Positions 5,554 through 13,525 of a stretch of DNA of 13,998 nt are shown here, piece by piece. A program made the position numbers and the translations under genes. The stretch is from Alphaproteobacteria bacterium (GTDB lineage: Bacteria > Pseudomonadota > Alphaproteobacteria > Micropepsales > Micropepsaceae): assembly GCA_026400305.1 (NCBI GenBank), contig JAPLPI010000277.1, positions 1-13,998 of the forward strand. Reading direction: 5' to 3'. Below the pieces are notes generated by a model. It worked only from the letters and a program-made list of their open reading frames with translations, ran no database searches and was not told the DNA's origin. Every line of letters begins with the position of its first letter. Position 1 is the first letter of the stretch.

Positions 5554-7152
5554 ATGAGCGAGACTATCCACCAACGGCGCATCATTATCGGAGCGGTCAT
5601 CTGTGTCGCCGCTTTCGCGCTGGTGGGAATCCGTCTCGTCCATGTCACCCTGCTGAAATCCTGGGAAGGCGGGCGCGCCGCCACCGCCGTGGTGGCCCGC
5701 GCCGACCTGACCGACCGCAATGGCGAGCTTCTGGCGCGCGACCTGCCGGTCAAGGATCTCTATGCCCGTCCCGTCGTGTTCTGGGACAAGCGCGAAGCGG
5801 CGCGAGGCCTGGCCGCCGCAACCGGCGCCGACGAACGCCGCCTGCTGAACGGCTTCAACAACGCCAAGCATCCCTATGTGCTGGTGGCCCGCCAGATCAC
5901 GCCCGCCACCGAGGCCCGGGTGATGCATCTGGGCCTGCCCGGCCTGGAGTTCGAAGCTGGCGGCAAGCGCTATTATCCCGATGGCCGCAATGCCGCGCAG
6001 GTGATTGGCGTCACTGATGCCGACAATGCCGGTGTCAGCGGTCTTGAGCTGGGCCTGCAGGATCAGATCCAGAAGGCGGCCGGCGGAAAGGTCGCCACCT
6101 CGATCGACATGCGCGTGCAATATATCCTATCGCATGAGGTCAAGCAGGCCCGCGATACCTTCACGGCCCACGCCGCCGGCGGCATCGTGATGGACGTCAA
6201 TACCGGCGAAGTGCTGGCCATGACCTCGCAGCCGGATTTCGATCCCAACCAGCGCAGGCTGGGCGAGCATGACTCCACCCGAAACATCATGGCCCAGGAC
6301 GTCTACGAGCTGGGCTCCATCTTCAAGATCCTGACCTTCACCATGGCGCTGGAGGATCGCACCCTCAAAAGCCTGGACGAGGTTTTCCCCATCGGCCAGG
6401 GCATGAAGCTGGGCAAGTTCACCATCCATGAAGCCGAACACATGCCGACGACGTTGCCGGCGCGCGATATCCTGGCCCAGTCTTCCAACATCGGCACCAG
6501 CCAGATCGCGCTTCGCAGTGGCTCGACCCGCCAGCGCGATTTCCTCACCCATGTGGGGATTCTCAAGCCGCTGAAGAGCGAGTTGCCGGAAAGCGCGCGG
6601 CCACTCTATCCGCCCAGCAGCAACTGGGGCGAAATCGCCACCGCCACCATCGGCTTTGGCCAGGGCATCTCGGTGACGCCGCTGTCCTTCGTCGCGGCCG
6701 CGGCGCAAGTGGTGAATGGCGGACGCAGCATCGTCCCGACATTCGTGAAGCAGGAGAAGGCCGATCTGCGCGGCGAGCAGATCATCCGCCCGGAGGTTTC
6801 GGAGCAGATGCGGGACCTGCTGCGCTATGTCGTGACCAACGGTTCGGGCAAGCGCGCCGACGTCGTCGGTTATGACGTGGGCGGCAAGACCGGCTCGGCC
6901 CAGGTGCCGGGGCCTGGCGGCCGGTATATTCCGCACGCGCTGCGCACCAGCTTCTACGGCGTGTTCCCGGCGCACAATCCCCGCTATGTCGTGTACATCC
7001 TGCTGGATCAGCCGCATGGCACAAAGGCGACGGCCGGTTTCGCGCTGGCCGGCTGGACGGCGGCGCCCGCTGTCGGCCGGGTCATCGCCCGGATCGCGCC
7101 ACTGCTGGGCGTGCCCAACGTTCCCCCACCGACCAGGCTGGCCTCGCAATGA
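5554..7152 (+). CDS. ftsI: Septal peptidoglycan transpeptidase FtsI (PBP3)
   Basis: A 532-residue class B penicillin-binding protein that crosslinks septal peptidoglycan with FtsW. Layout: a cytoplasmic start, a membrane helix at about 10-30, a pedestal domain (ADLTDRNGELLARDLP at 50-65; RYYPDGRNAAQVIGVTDADN at 139-158, then AGVSGLE), and a transpeptidase domain. The active-site motifs are complete: SxxK as S255-K258 (YELGSIFK), SxN as S310-N312 (AQSSNIG) and KTG at 445-447 (GGKTGSAQ). I took ATG 5554, 4 bases after the ftsL stop with GAGG just upstream. The frame extends back to 5488, but that adds an arginine-rich stretch overlapping ftsL. The stop overlaps murE (ATGA). Confidence 0.96.
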   Translation: MSETIHQRRIIIGAVICVAAFALVGIRLVHVTLLKSWEGGRAATAVVARADLTDRNGELLARDLPVKDLYARPVVFWDKREAARGLAAATGADERRLLNGFNNAKHPYVLVARQITPATEARVMHLGLPGLEFEAGGKRYYPDGRNAAQVIGVTDADNAGVSGLELGLQDQIQKAAGGKVATSIDMRVQYILSHEVKQARDTFTAHAAGGIVMDVNTGEVLAMTSQPDFDPNQRRLGEHDSTRNIMAQDVYELGSIFKILTFTMALEDRTLKSLDEVFPIGQGMKLGKFTIHEAEHMPTTLPARDILAQSSNIGTSQIALRSGSTRQRDFLTHVGILKPLKSELPESARPLYPPSSNWGEIATATIGFGQGISVTPLSFVAAAAQVVNGGRSIVPTFVKQEKADLRGEQIIRPEVSEQMRDLLRYVVTNGSGKRADVVGYDVGGKTGSAQVPGPGGRYIPHALRTSFYGVFPAHNPRYVVYILLDQPHGTKATAGFALAGWTAAPAVGRVIARIAPLLGVPNVPPPTRLASQ

Positions 7153-8612
7153 CGCCACAATCACATTCGACAATGGCGAGCATCAAAGGCTTTGCAGGCC
7201 TTACAATTACAGGCTTGGCAAGCGACAGCCGCAAAGTGAAGCCGGGTTACCTGTTCGCGGCGCTGGCCGGGACCAAAACCGATGGTGCGCGCTTTGTGAA
7301 GGATGCCGTGGCGCGCGGCGCCGTGGCGGTGCTGGGTGCGCCGGTCCTGGCCGATGATGTGGCGGCGCTGGGCGTGCGTTTCATTCCCGATGAAAATCCC
7401 CGCGCCGGCCTGGCGCGCTATGCCGCCGCCTTTTTCGCCAGTCAGCCCGACATCGTTGCGGCCGTTACCGGCACCAAAGGCAAGTCTTCCATCGTCGCTT
7501 TCCTGCGCGAGATCTGGACGGCGCTGGGCAAGTCGGCGGCCAGCCTGGGGACTGTCGGCGTTACCGGTCCGAACGGCACCATCCCGCTGTCGCACACCAC
7601 GCCCGATCCGGTGGAAATCCATGAACTGCTGGCGACGCTGAAAGCCGATGGCGTGGACCATCTGGCACTCGAGGCGTCCAGCCACGGGCTGGACCAGCAT
7701 CGGCTGGACGGCGTGCGGATCAAGGGTTGCGGCTTCACCACCATCACCCGTGACCATATGGATTATCATCCGACGTTTGAGGATTACCTGACCGCCAAGC
7801 TGCGGCTGTTCTCCGAAGTGGTGGCCGATGGCGGCGTGGCGGTCATCAATGCCGATGCCGATCATGCGGATCGTTTCATCGCCGCGGCGCAGGCGCGCGG
7901 GCTGAAGCTGATTACCGTGGGCCGCAAGGGCGAAACCATCCAGCTGGATCGTCGCGAAGACCGCGGCGGCGCCCAGGCGCTGACCCTGCATTACCAGGGC
8001 AAAATTTATTACGTCGAACTGCCGCAAGCCGGCGCCTTCCAGGCCTCGAATGCGCTGGTAGCGGCGGGCCTTGCGATTGGCCTGGGCGAGGACTCCGCCA
8101 AGGTGTTCGCCGCGCTGGAGCATCTGAAGGGTGCGCCGGGGCGGATGGAGAAGGTTGCCTTCGCCGCTTCGGGCGCGCCGGTCTATGTCGATTACGCTCA
8201 TACCCCGGATTCGCTCGAAAAAGTGCTGGAGGCCCTGCGCCCCCACACCGCGGGCCGGCTGCATGTCGTGTTCGGCTGTGGCGGCGACCGGGACAAGGGC
8301 AAACGCCCGCTGATGGGCGCGGCCGCTGTGAAGCTGGCCGACGACGTGATCGTCACCGACGACAATCCCCGCACCGAGGATGCCGCCACCATCCGGGCCG
8401 CGATCCTGGCGGCGGCGCCGGGCGCGCGGGAGATCGGTGACAGGGCCGAGGCCATCCGCGCGGCCATGGCCGACCTGAAGACCGGCGATGTGCTGATCAT
8501 CGCCGGCAAGGGCCATGAGACGGGCCAGTATATAAAGGGCGAAGTGTTCCCCTTTTCGGACCGCGAGCAGGCGATTGCCGCCGCGCTGGCTTTGGGAGGC
8601 CGCGCGACATGA
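7149..8612 (+). CDS. murE: UDP-MurNAc-L-Ala-D-Glu:meso-diaminopimelate ligase
   Basis: A 487-residue Mur ligase that adds the third stem-peptide residue in the cytoplasm. N-terminal UDP-binding part: ITGLASDSRKVKPGYLFAAL (20-39). ATP loop: VTGTKGKSS (106-114). Central domain: LEASSHGLDQHRLDG (174-188) and TRDHMDYHPTFEDYLTAKLR (200-219), with K217 as the expected carbamylated lysine. C-terminal domain: VYVDYAHTPDSLEKVL (345-360), GCGGDRDKGKRPLMG (376-390) and DDNPRTED (404-411). The DNPR motif (405-408) is the signature of meso-diaminopimelate rather than lysine specificity. The ATP loop carries K110 where Asn (or Ser in rhizobia) is common. The start overlaps the ftsI stop by 4 bases. Confidence 0.97.
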   Translation: MTPQSHSTMASIKGFAGLTITGLASDSRKVKPGYLFAALAGTKTDGARFVKDAVARGAVAVLGAPVLADDVAALGVRFIPDENPRAGLARYAAAFFASQPDIVAAVTGTKGKSSIVAFLREIWTALGKSAASLGTVGVTGPNGTIPLSHTTPDPVEIHELLATLKADGVDHLALEASSHGLDQHRLDGVRIKGCGFTTITRDHMDYHPTFEDYLTAKLRLFSEVVADGGVAVINADADHADRFIAAAQARGLKLITVGRKGETIQLDRREDRGGAQALTLHYQGKIYYVELPQAGAFQASNALVAAGLAIGLGEDSAKVFAALEHLKGAPGRMEKVAFAASGAPVYVDYAHTPDSLEKVLEALRPHTAGRLHVVFGCGGDRDKGKRPLMGAAAVKLADDVIVTDDNPRTEDAATIRAAILAAAPGAREIGDRAEAIRAAMADLKTGDVLIIAGKGHETGQYIKGEVFPFSDREQAIAAALALGGRAT

Positions 8613-9967
8613 GCCTGTGGTCGTCCGCCGAAGCTGAAAATGCCACTCTGGGCAAGGCGTCCAAGCCGTTCGCCGTGAACGGGCTGTCGATCGACACTCG
8701 CACCATCCAGGAAGGCGACTTGTTCGTCGCCCTGAAGGGCGACAATCGCGACGGCCATGATTTCGTGCGCGCCGCGTTCGAGGCCAAGGCCGGTGCGGCC
8801 TTGGTGACCCACACGCTCGATGGCGTCACGGGCGCGCTGCTCACCGTCGGTCATACCCAGCGCGGCCTGGAAGACCTGGCGCGCGCCGCCCGGGCGCGCA
8901 GCAACGCAAAGATTCTGGCCGTCACCGGCAGCGCCGGAAAGACCACCACCAAGGAAATCCTGCGCCTAGCCTGCAATGCGCTGGGCCGCACCCATGCCAG
9001 CGCCGCCAGCTACAACAATCACTGGGGCGTGCCGCTGTCGCTGGCTGCCCTGCCGCGCGACGCCGAATATGGCGTCTTTGAAGTGGGCATGAACCATTTC
9101 GGCGAACTGCGGAATCTGGTCAGCTTTGTGCGTCCGCATGTGGCGCTGATCACCACAATAGCGCCCGCGCATCTGGAATTCTTCGGCAACTGCGAATCCA
9201 TCGCCGATACCAAGTCGGAAATCTTCGAAGGCTTGCTCCCGGGTGGCGCCGGTCTTATCCCGTCGGACAGCGCATATGCCGACCGCCTGAAGGCGCGCGC
9301 CAGGCAGGCGCAGGTCTCGCGCATCGTCACCTTCGGCAGGGACGGCGACGCCAGGCTGATTTCCCTTGCTCCCGATGGCGAAGGCATGCGCGTCAAGGCT
9401 GATATCCTGGGCGTGGTGGTGGATTGCCATGTCGGCGCGCCGGGCGAGCATATCGCCCAGAATGTGGTGGGCGCGCTTGCTGCCATCGCGCTGCTGGAAG
9501 GCGACGTGCTGAACGCCGCCGCCGCGCTGAAGAACTTCACGGCCTTGAAGGGTCGCGGCGCGCGCTTTGACGCCAATGGCATCTCGGTCATCGACGAAAG
9601 TTATAACGCCAATCCGGCCTCCATGGCGGCGGCGCTGGCGCTGCTCGGCGACGCCAAGGGCCGCAAGATCGCGGTGCTGGGCGACATGCTGGAAATGGGC
9701 GAGGGCGGTATCGCCCATCACGCCGGCCTGGCCGCGCCGATTGACGCGAACAAGACCGACCTGGTGTTCGCCAGCGGCGCCCAGATGAAGGCGCTGTGGG
9801 AAGCGTTGCCGGCGTCGCGCCGCGGCGGCTATGCCGAAAGCTCGACCGCCCTGCTGCCGATGGTGACCAAGGCATTGAAATCCGGCGACACCGTGCTGGT
9901 CAAAGGCTCCAACGGAGCGCGCATGTCCGTGATTGTGGAATCTCTCAAGCAAGAGAAGGGCGCCTGA
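8609..9967 (+). CDS. murF: UDP-MurNAc-tripeptide:D-alanyl-D-alanine ligase
   Basis: A 452-residue Mur ligase that attaches D-Ala-D-Ala to finish the cytoplasmic pentapeptide. It shows the N-terminal segment [20 protein letters not shown] (25-44), the ATP loop [12 protein letters not shown] (105-116), [12 protein letters not shown] (134-145), [13 protein letters not shown] (158-170), APAHLEFFG (185-193), and the C-terminal-domain motif [11 protein letters not shown] (329-339). Length is typical for the family. It overlaps murE by ATGA and has GGGAGG (8594-8599) as ribosome site. Its TGA shares one base with the mraY ATG. Confidence 0.97.
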   Translation: MSLWSSAEAENATLGKASKPFAVNGLSIDTRTIQEGDLFVALKGDNRDGHDFVRAAFEAKAGAALVTHTLDGVTGALLTVGHTQRGLEDLARAARARSNAKILAVTGSAGKTTTKEILRLACNALGRTHASAASYNNHWGVPLSLAALPRDAEYGVFEVGMNHFGELRNLVSFVRPHVALITTIAPAHLEFFGNCESIADTKSEIFEGLLPGGAGLIPSDSAYADRLKARARQAQVSRIVTFGRDGDARLISLAPDGEGMRVKADILGVVVDCHVGAPGEHIAQNVVGALAAIALLEGDVLNAAAALKNFTALKGRGARFDANGISVIDESYNANPASMAAALALLGDAKGRKIAVLGDMLEMGEGGIAHHAGLAAPIDANKTDLVFASGAQMKALWEALPASRRGGYAESSTALLPMVTKALKSGDTVLVKGSNGARMSVIVESLKQEKGA

Positions 9968-11058
9968 TGCTTTATTACCTGTCGCTTCTCACCCATACCG
10001 ACCAGCTCGCCTTCTTCCGCCTGTTCAAATATCTCAGCTTCCGCTCGGTGGGCGCCATTGTCACCGCGCTGATGATCGCCTTCATGATCAATCCCATGCT
10101 GATCCGCTGGCTGAAGGTGAAGCAGGGCAAGGGCCAGCCGATCCGCGCCGACGGTCCCCAGCGCCACATTCTGGAAAAGGCCGGCACCCCGACCATGGGC
10201 GGGTTGCTCATCCTGATTCCCTGGATCAGCTCCACCGTGCTGTGGGCCAGCCTGTCCAACCGCTATGTCTGGATCGCGCTGCTGGTGACGGTCAGCTATG
10301 GCCTGTTGGGATTTCTGGACGACTATTATAAGGTGACCAAGCGCACCTCGGACGGGCTCTCTGGGCGCACCAGCCTGCTGATCGAGTTCGGCGTGGCCGC
10401 GATCGCCACCTGGCTGATCATGCAGTCCGAGACGCCGGCCCTGTCGGGCGCGCTGGCGGTGCCCTTCTTCAAGGCGGCGCTGTTGCCGCTGGGCCTGTTC
10501 TTCCTGGTGGTCGGCGTCTTTGTCATCGCGGGCGCCGCCAATGCGGTGAACTTCACCGACGGGCTGGACGGTCTGGCCATCATGCCGGTGATGATCGCGG
10601 CCGCGACCTTCACCCTGATCGTCTATCTGGTGGGCAACGAGAAATTCGCCGCCTATCTGCAGATTCCCTACATCGAATATTCCGGCGAGCTGGCGATTTT
10701 CCTGGCGGCGCTGGTGGGCGCTGGGCTCGGCTTTCTTTGGTACAACGCCCCGCCCGCGGCCATCTTCATGGGTGATACCGGTTCATTGCCGCTGGGCGGC
10801 GCGTTGGGCGTGGTCGCCGTGTCGGTCAAGCACGAGATCGTGCTGGGCCTGGTGGGCGGTTTGTTCGTGCTGGAAACCGTCTCCGTCGTGGTGCAGGTGG
10901 TTTCCTTCAAGCTGACCGGCAAGCGCGTCTTCCGGATGGCGCCCATTCATCATCATTATGAACAGCTGGGCTGGACCGAGCCCACCATCGTGATTCGTTT
11001 CTGGATCGTGGCGGTGGTGCTGGCGCTGCTCGGCCTCGCAACCTTGAAGCTTCGCTAG
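9967..11058 (+). CDS. mraY: Phospho-N-acetylmuramoyl-pentapeptide transferase (lipid I synthase)
   Basis: A 363-residue polytopic inner-membrane enzyme, about ten hydrophobic segments, that transfers phospho-MurNAc-pentapeptide from UDP to undecaprenyl phosphate. Signature sites: KAGTPTMGG (71-79), FLDDYYK (116-122) with the paired aspartates D118 and D119, [13 protein letters not shown] (192-204), [18 protein letters not shown] (261-278) with D270, and [10 protein letters not shown] (323-332). These are the magnesium, nucleotide and HHH motifs expected for MraY. I chose ATG 9967 because AGAAGGG lies just before it and because the N-terminus then matches the family (MLYYL...). The frame is open back into murF, but that start has no support. 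The TAG is followed directly by the murD ATG. Confidence 0.97.
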   Translation: MLYYLSLLTHTDQLAFFRLFKYLSFRSVGAIVTALMIAFMINPMLIRWLKVKQGKGQPIRADGPQRHILEKAGTPTMGGLLILIPWISSTVLWASLSNRYVWIALLVTVSYGLLGFLDDYYKVTKRTSDGLSGRTSLLIEFGVAAIATWLIMQSETPALSGALAVPFFKAALLPLGLFFLVVGVFVIAGAANAVNFTDGLDGLAIMPVMIAAATFTLIVYLVGNEKFAAYLQIPYIEYSGELAIFLAALVGAGLGFLWYNAPPAAIFMGDTGSLPLGGALGVVAVSVKHEIVLGLVGGLFVLETVSVVVQVVSFKLTGKRVFRMAPIHHHYEQLGWTEPTIVIRFWIVAVVLALLGLATLKLR

Positions 11059-11796
11059 ATGATCCCAAGCCGCGCCTTCGCCAATCGCACCGTCGCCATC
11101 TTCGGCCTGGCCCGCACCGGGCTGGGCGCGGTGCGCGCGCTGGTGGCCGGTGGCACGCGGGTGATTGCCTGGGACGATGACAGCAATGCGCGCGACCTGG
11201 GCGGCCAGGAAGGCGCTAAGCTGATGCCCTGGCGCGAATGGCCGTGGGAAACTATCGCCGCGCTGATCCTGTCGCCCGGCGTGCCGCTGACCCACCCCAA
11301 GCCGCATGGGGTGGTGGAACATGCCAACCGCGCCAAGGTGCGCATCATCGGCGATGTGGAACTGTTCGCCCATGAAATCCGCCCCGATCCGAACGGCAGC
11401 GCCAAGGCGCCCGTGATCGCCATCACCGGCACCAACGGCAAGTCCACCACCACCGCGCTGGTGGGGCACATATTGAATGCCTGCGGCTTCGACGCCCAGA
11501 TCGGCGGCAATATCGGCAAGTCGGTGCTGGAACTGTCGCCGCCTTCGGCCAAGACCATCTATGTGCTGGAAATGTCCAGCTTCCAGATCGACCTGGCGCC
11601 GGGCCTGACACCCGATGGCGGCATCCTGTCCAACCTGTCGCCTGATCACTTCGACCGTCACGGCACGATGGACAATTACGCCGCCATCAAGGCGGCGGCG
11701 CCCAGGCCCCTCCGGTTTCGGTGGGCAAGGTGCTGGGCCGTGGCATCTTCGTGGTGGACTGCACTCTCTATGACGCCATGGGCGCGCGCGCGGTGA
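11059..11796 (+). CDS. murD: murD, N-terminal fragment as the sequence stands
   Basis: Residues 1-211 of this 245-residue frame are genuine MurD. They hold the N-terminal substrate-binding fold with IFGLARTGLGAVRAL (14-28) and LILSPGVPLTHP (69-80), the ATP loop ITGTNGKSTTTALVGHIL (122-139), the IGGNIGKSVLEL loop (148-159), EMSSFQIDLA (171-180), and NLSPDHFDRHGTMDNYAAIK (192-211). From about residue 213 the frame turns to arginine- and tryptophan-rich sequence unlike any Mur ligase (PRPLRFRWARCWAVASSWW), the sign of out-of-frame reading, and stops at 11794-11796. Alone it lacks the catalytic C-terminal domain and should be inactive. Confidence 0.7.
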   Translation: MIPSRAFANRTVAIFGLARTGLGAVRALVAGGTRVIAWDDDSNARDLGGQEGAKLMPWREWPWETIAALILSPGVPLTHPKPHGVVEHANRAKVRIIGDVELFAHEIRPDPNGSAKAPVIAITGTNGKSTTTALVGHILNACGFDAQIGGNIGKSVLELSPPSAKTIYVLEMSSFQIDLAPGLTPDGGILSNLSPDHFDRHGTMDNYAAIKAAAPRPLRFRWARCWAVASSWWTALSMTPWARAR

Positions 11797-12377
11797 AGGT
11801 CATGGACATGGCCACCGCCGCACGCCTGCCCGGCGCGCACAACTGGCAGAATGCGGCGCTGGCCTATGGCGCCGTGCGGCCCTTTATCTCGGACACCAAG
11901 GCGATTGCCGCGGCCATCGCCAGCTTCCCGGGGCTGGCACACCGGATGGAAGATGTCGGCCATATCGGCAAGGCCGCCTTTATCAATGACTCCAAGGCCA
12001 CCAATGCCGACGCGACGGCGCGGGCCTTGGCGGTGTATCCCGACATTTTCTGGATTGCCGGCGGCAAGCCCAAGGAAGGCGGCATTGAAAGCCTTTCCGA
12101 ATTCTTCCCCCGGGTGCGCAAGGCCTATCTGATCGGCGAGGCGGCGCCCGCCTTCGCCCGCACCCTGGACGGCAAGGCGCCTTACGACATGTCTGGCACA
12201 TTGGAGATTGCGGTGGCCAAAGCCGCCGCCGATGTGGCGGCATCTTCGGCGGCGGCGCCCGTGGTGCTGTTGTCGCCGGCCTGCGCCTCCTACGACCAGT
12301 TCAAGGATTTCGAACAGCGCGGCGATGTTTTTCGTAGCCTGGTGTCCAAGCTGCCCCGTGACGTGATGGTGGCATGA
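11721..12377 (+). CDS. murD: murD, C-terminal fragment as the sequence stands
   Basis: This frame holds the end of the central domain and the whole C-terminal domain: ARLPGAHNWQNAALAYGAV, GLAHRMEDVGHIGKAAFIND followed by SKATNADATARAL, FWIAGGKPKEGG, and LLSPACASYDQFKDFEQRGD. Genuine MurD-like sequence in this frame already begins upstream of the first GTG, at about 11700 (AQAPPVS). So GTG 11721 is just the first start-like codon after the break, not an independent start, and no ribosome site precedes it. The last codons overlap ftsW by ATGA. Confidence 0.65.
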   Translation: MGKVLGRGIFVVDCTLYDAMGARAVKVMDMATAARLPGAHNWQNAALAYGAVRPFISDTKAIAAAIASFPGLAHRMEDVGHIGKAAFINDSKATNADATARALAVYPDIFWIAGGKPKEGGIESLSEFFPRVRKAYLIGEAAPAFARTLDGKAPYDMSGTLEIAVAKAAADVAASSAAAPVVLLSPACASYDQFKDFEQRGDVFRSLVSKLPRDVMVA

Positions 12378-13525
12378 TGTTGAACCGTTCGGACAAAAGC
12401 GGGTTTGCCAACTGGTGGTTCACGGTGGACCGGGTTGCGCTGCTTTGCATGCTGGTGCTGGCCGGCATCGGCTTGATGCTGGCCTTTGCCGCCAGCCCCG
12501 CCATCACCGGCGGGCCGCTGTCTGCCGGCGACTTCCGCTATACCGCGCGTCAGGTGGTGTTTGCATTCATGGCCATCGGCATCCTGTGTTCGGTTTCGCT
12601 GCTGTCGTTGCGCCAGATTCGCATGCTGGCGGCGGTGACCTTTGCCTGCGCCCTGATCGGCTCGTTCCTGGTGTTGTTCATCGGCGCCGACGTGCTGGGC
12701 GCGCGCCGTGAGCTGGATCTTGGGCCATTTGCGTTGCAGCCTTCGGAATTCCTCAAGCCTAGTTTCGCGATCCTGGCCGCCGCGGTGCTGGCCGACCGCC
12801 AGCCGCTGGCGATTCCCAAGCCGCTGGTGACGTTTTTGCTGCTGATACCGGCGCTGCTGATCCTGATCCGCCAGCCGGACGTGGGCCAGACCGGCCTGCT
12901 GCTGTGCCTGTGGGGCGCCATGCTGTTCTTCTGGGGCATGTCATTTGTGTGGGTCGGCGCCGGCATCGGCATTGCCGGGGCGCTGGGCTTTGTCGCCTAT
13001 GAAATCTTCCCCCACGTCCATCATCGCGTGGAGCAGTATCTCAGCGAGGACGGTACCGGCTATCAGGCCGGGCTGGCGCTGAAAGCCTTTGCCCATGGCG
13101 GGCTTGCCGGTGTCGGCCCCGGCGCGGGCACCATCAAGTACCGCATTCCCGACGCTCATTCCGACTTCATCTTCGCGGTAGCGGGCGAGGAGTTCGGCTT
13201 CCTGCTGTGCGGATTGATCGCGCTGATGTTCTGCATCCTGACCGTGCGGCTACTGCTGCGTTCGGCTGCTGCCCGCGAGCCTTTCGCGCAATTGGCGGGT
13301 GCGGGCCTGGCCGTGGTGACCGCCGTGCAGGCCTTCATCAACATGGGCGTTGCGGTATCGCTGCTGCCGGCCAAGGGCATGACCTTGCCCTTTATCTCCT
13401 ATGGCGGTTCCTCGCTGTTTGCCGTGGCCCTGACCATGGGCTTTGCCCTGGCGGTCACCCGCCAGCGTCCCAACATCCGCATGGCCACGCGCGATGATCC
13501 CACCTTCTTCATGGTGCGCGCATGA
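12374..13525 (+). CDS. ftsW: Septal peptidoglycan polymerase FtsW (SEDS glycosyltransferase)
   Basis: A 383-residue integral membrane protein with about ten hydrophobic helices and a short cytoplasmic start (MMLNRSDKSGFANWWFTVDR). It polymerises lipid II at the septum together with FtsI. SEDS family markers present are GARRELDLGPFALQPSEFLK (motif after helix 3-4), LIRQPDVGQTGLLL with the aspartate expected to be catalytic, PDAHSDFIFAVAGEEFGFLL, and LLPAKGMTLPFISYGGSSL near the C-terminus. FtsW rather than RodA is inferred from the place between murD and murG. It starts at ATG 12374 in an ATGA overlap with murD; the next codon but one frame over (ATG 12377, second Met) is an equally plausible start. 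Confidence 0.95.
   Translation: MMLNRSDKSGFANWWFTVDRVALLCMLVLAGIGLMLAFAASPAITGGPLSAGDFRYTARQVVFAFMAIGILCSVSLLSLRQIRMLAAVTFACALIGSFLVLFIGADVLGARRELDLGPFALQPSEFLKPSFAILAAAVLADRQPLAIPKPLVTFLLLIPALLILIRQPDVGQTGLLLCLWGAMLFFWGMSFVWVGAGIGIAGALGFVAYEIFPHVHHRVEQYLSEDGTGYQAGLALKAFAHGGLAGVGPGAGTIKYRIPDAHSDFIFAVAGEEFGFLLCGLIALMFCILTVRLLLRSAAAREPFAQLAGAGLAVVTAVQAFINMGVAVSLLPAKGMTLPFISYGGSSLFAVALTMGFALAVTRQRPNIRMATRDDPTFFMVRA

Larger units (their letters stand above)
11059..12377 (+). pseudogene. murD: UDP-MurNAc-L-Ala:D-Glu ligase, broken by internal deletion and frameshift (or assembly error)
   Basis: Both ends are clearly MurD, but they lie in different frames. Frame 1 runs from ATG 11059 through K211 (codon 11689-11691), the expected carbamylated lysine of the central domain. 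Frame 3 carries the rest and ends at 12377. If the join is made inside the GCG run at 11692-11705, the protein reads ...NYAAIKAA then QAPPVSVGKVLGRGIFVVDC. MurD proteins carry about 25-32 more residues between these points, with an IF...V.GVDD block that is absent here. So the loss is about 75-100 bases, and its length must leave remainder 1 on division by 3. A single-base fix would restore the frame but not the missing block. The rest looks under normal constraint, and the gene is essential in bacteria, so an assembly or sequencing error or a very recent deletion is likelier than an old pseudogene. Confidence 0.85.

Noticed and set aside
4185..5753. Very long minus-strand open frame (522 codons) opposite rsmH, ftsL and ftsI
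   Set aside because: It lies opposite strongly conserved genes in high-GC DNA where antisense frames stay open by codon bias. Its protein has no recognisable motifs.
6127..9952. Long minus-strand frames opposite ftsI, murE and murF (6127-7173, 7161-8516, 8966-9952)
   Set aside because: Antisense shadows of real genes; composition is the mirror of the coding strand and no domain can be seen.
9796..9966. Upstream start for mraY inside murF
   Set aside because: Would add 57 residues of out-of-frame murF sequence; ATG 9967 has a ribosome site and the typical MraY N-terminus.
11686..11725. Programmed ribosomal frameshift in murD
   Set aside because: No slippery heptamer or strong downstream structure is apparent, and a shift alone would not supply the missing ~25-32 residues.
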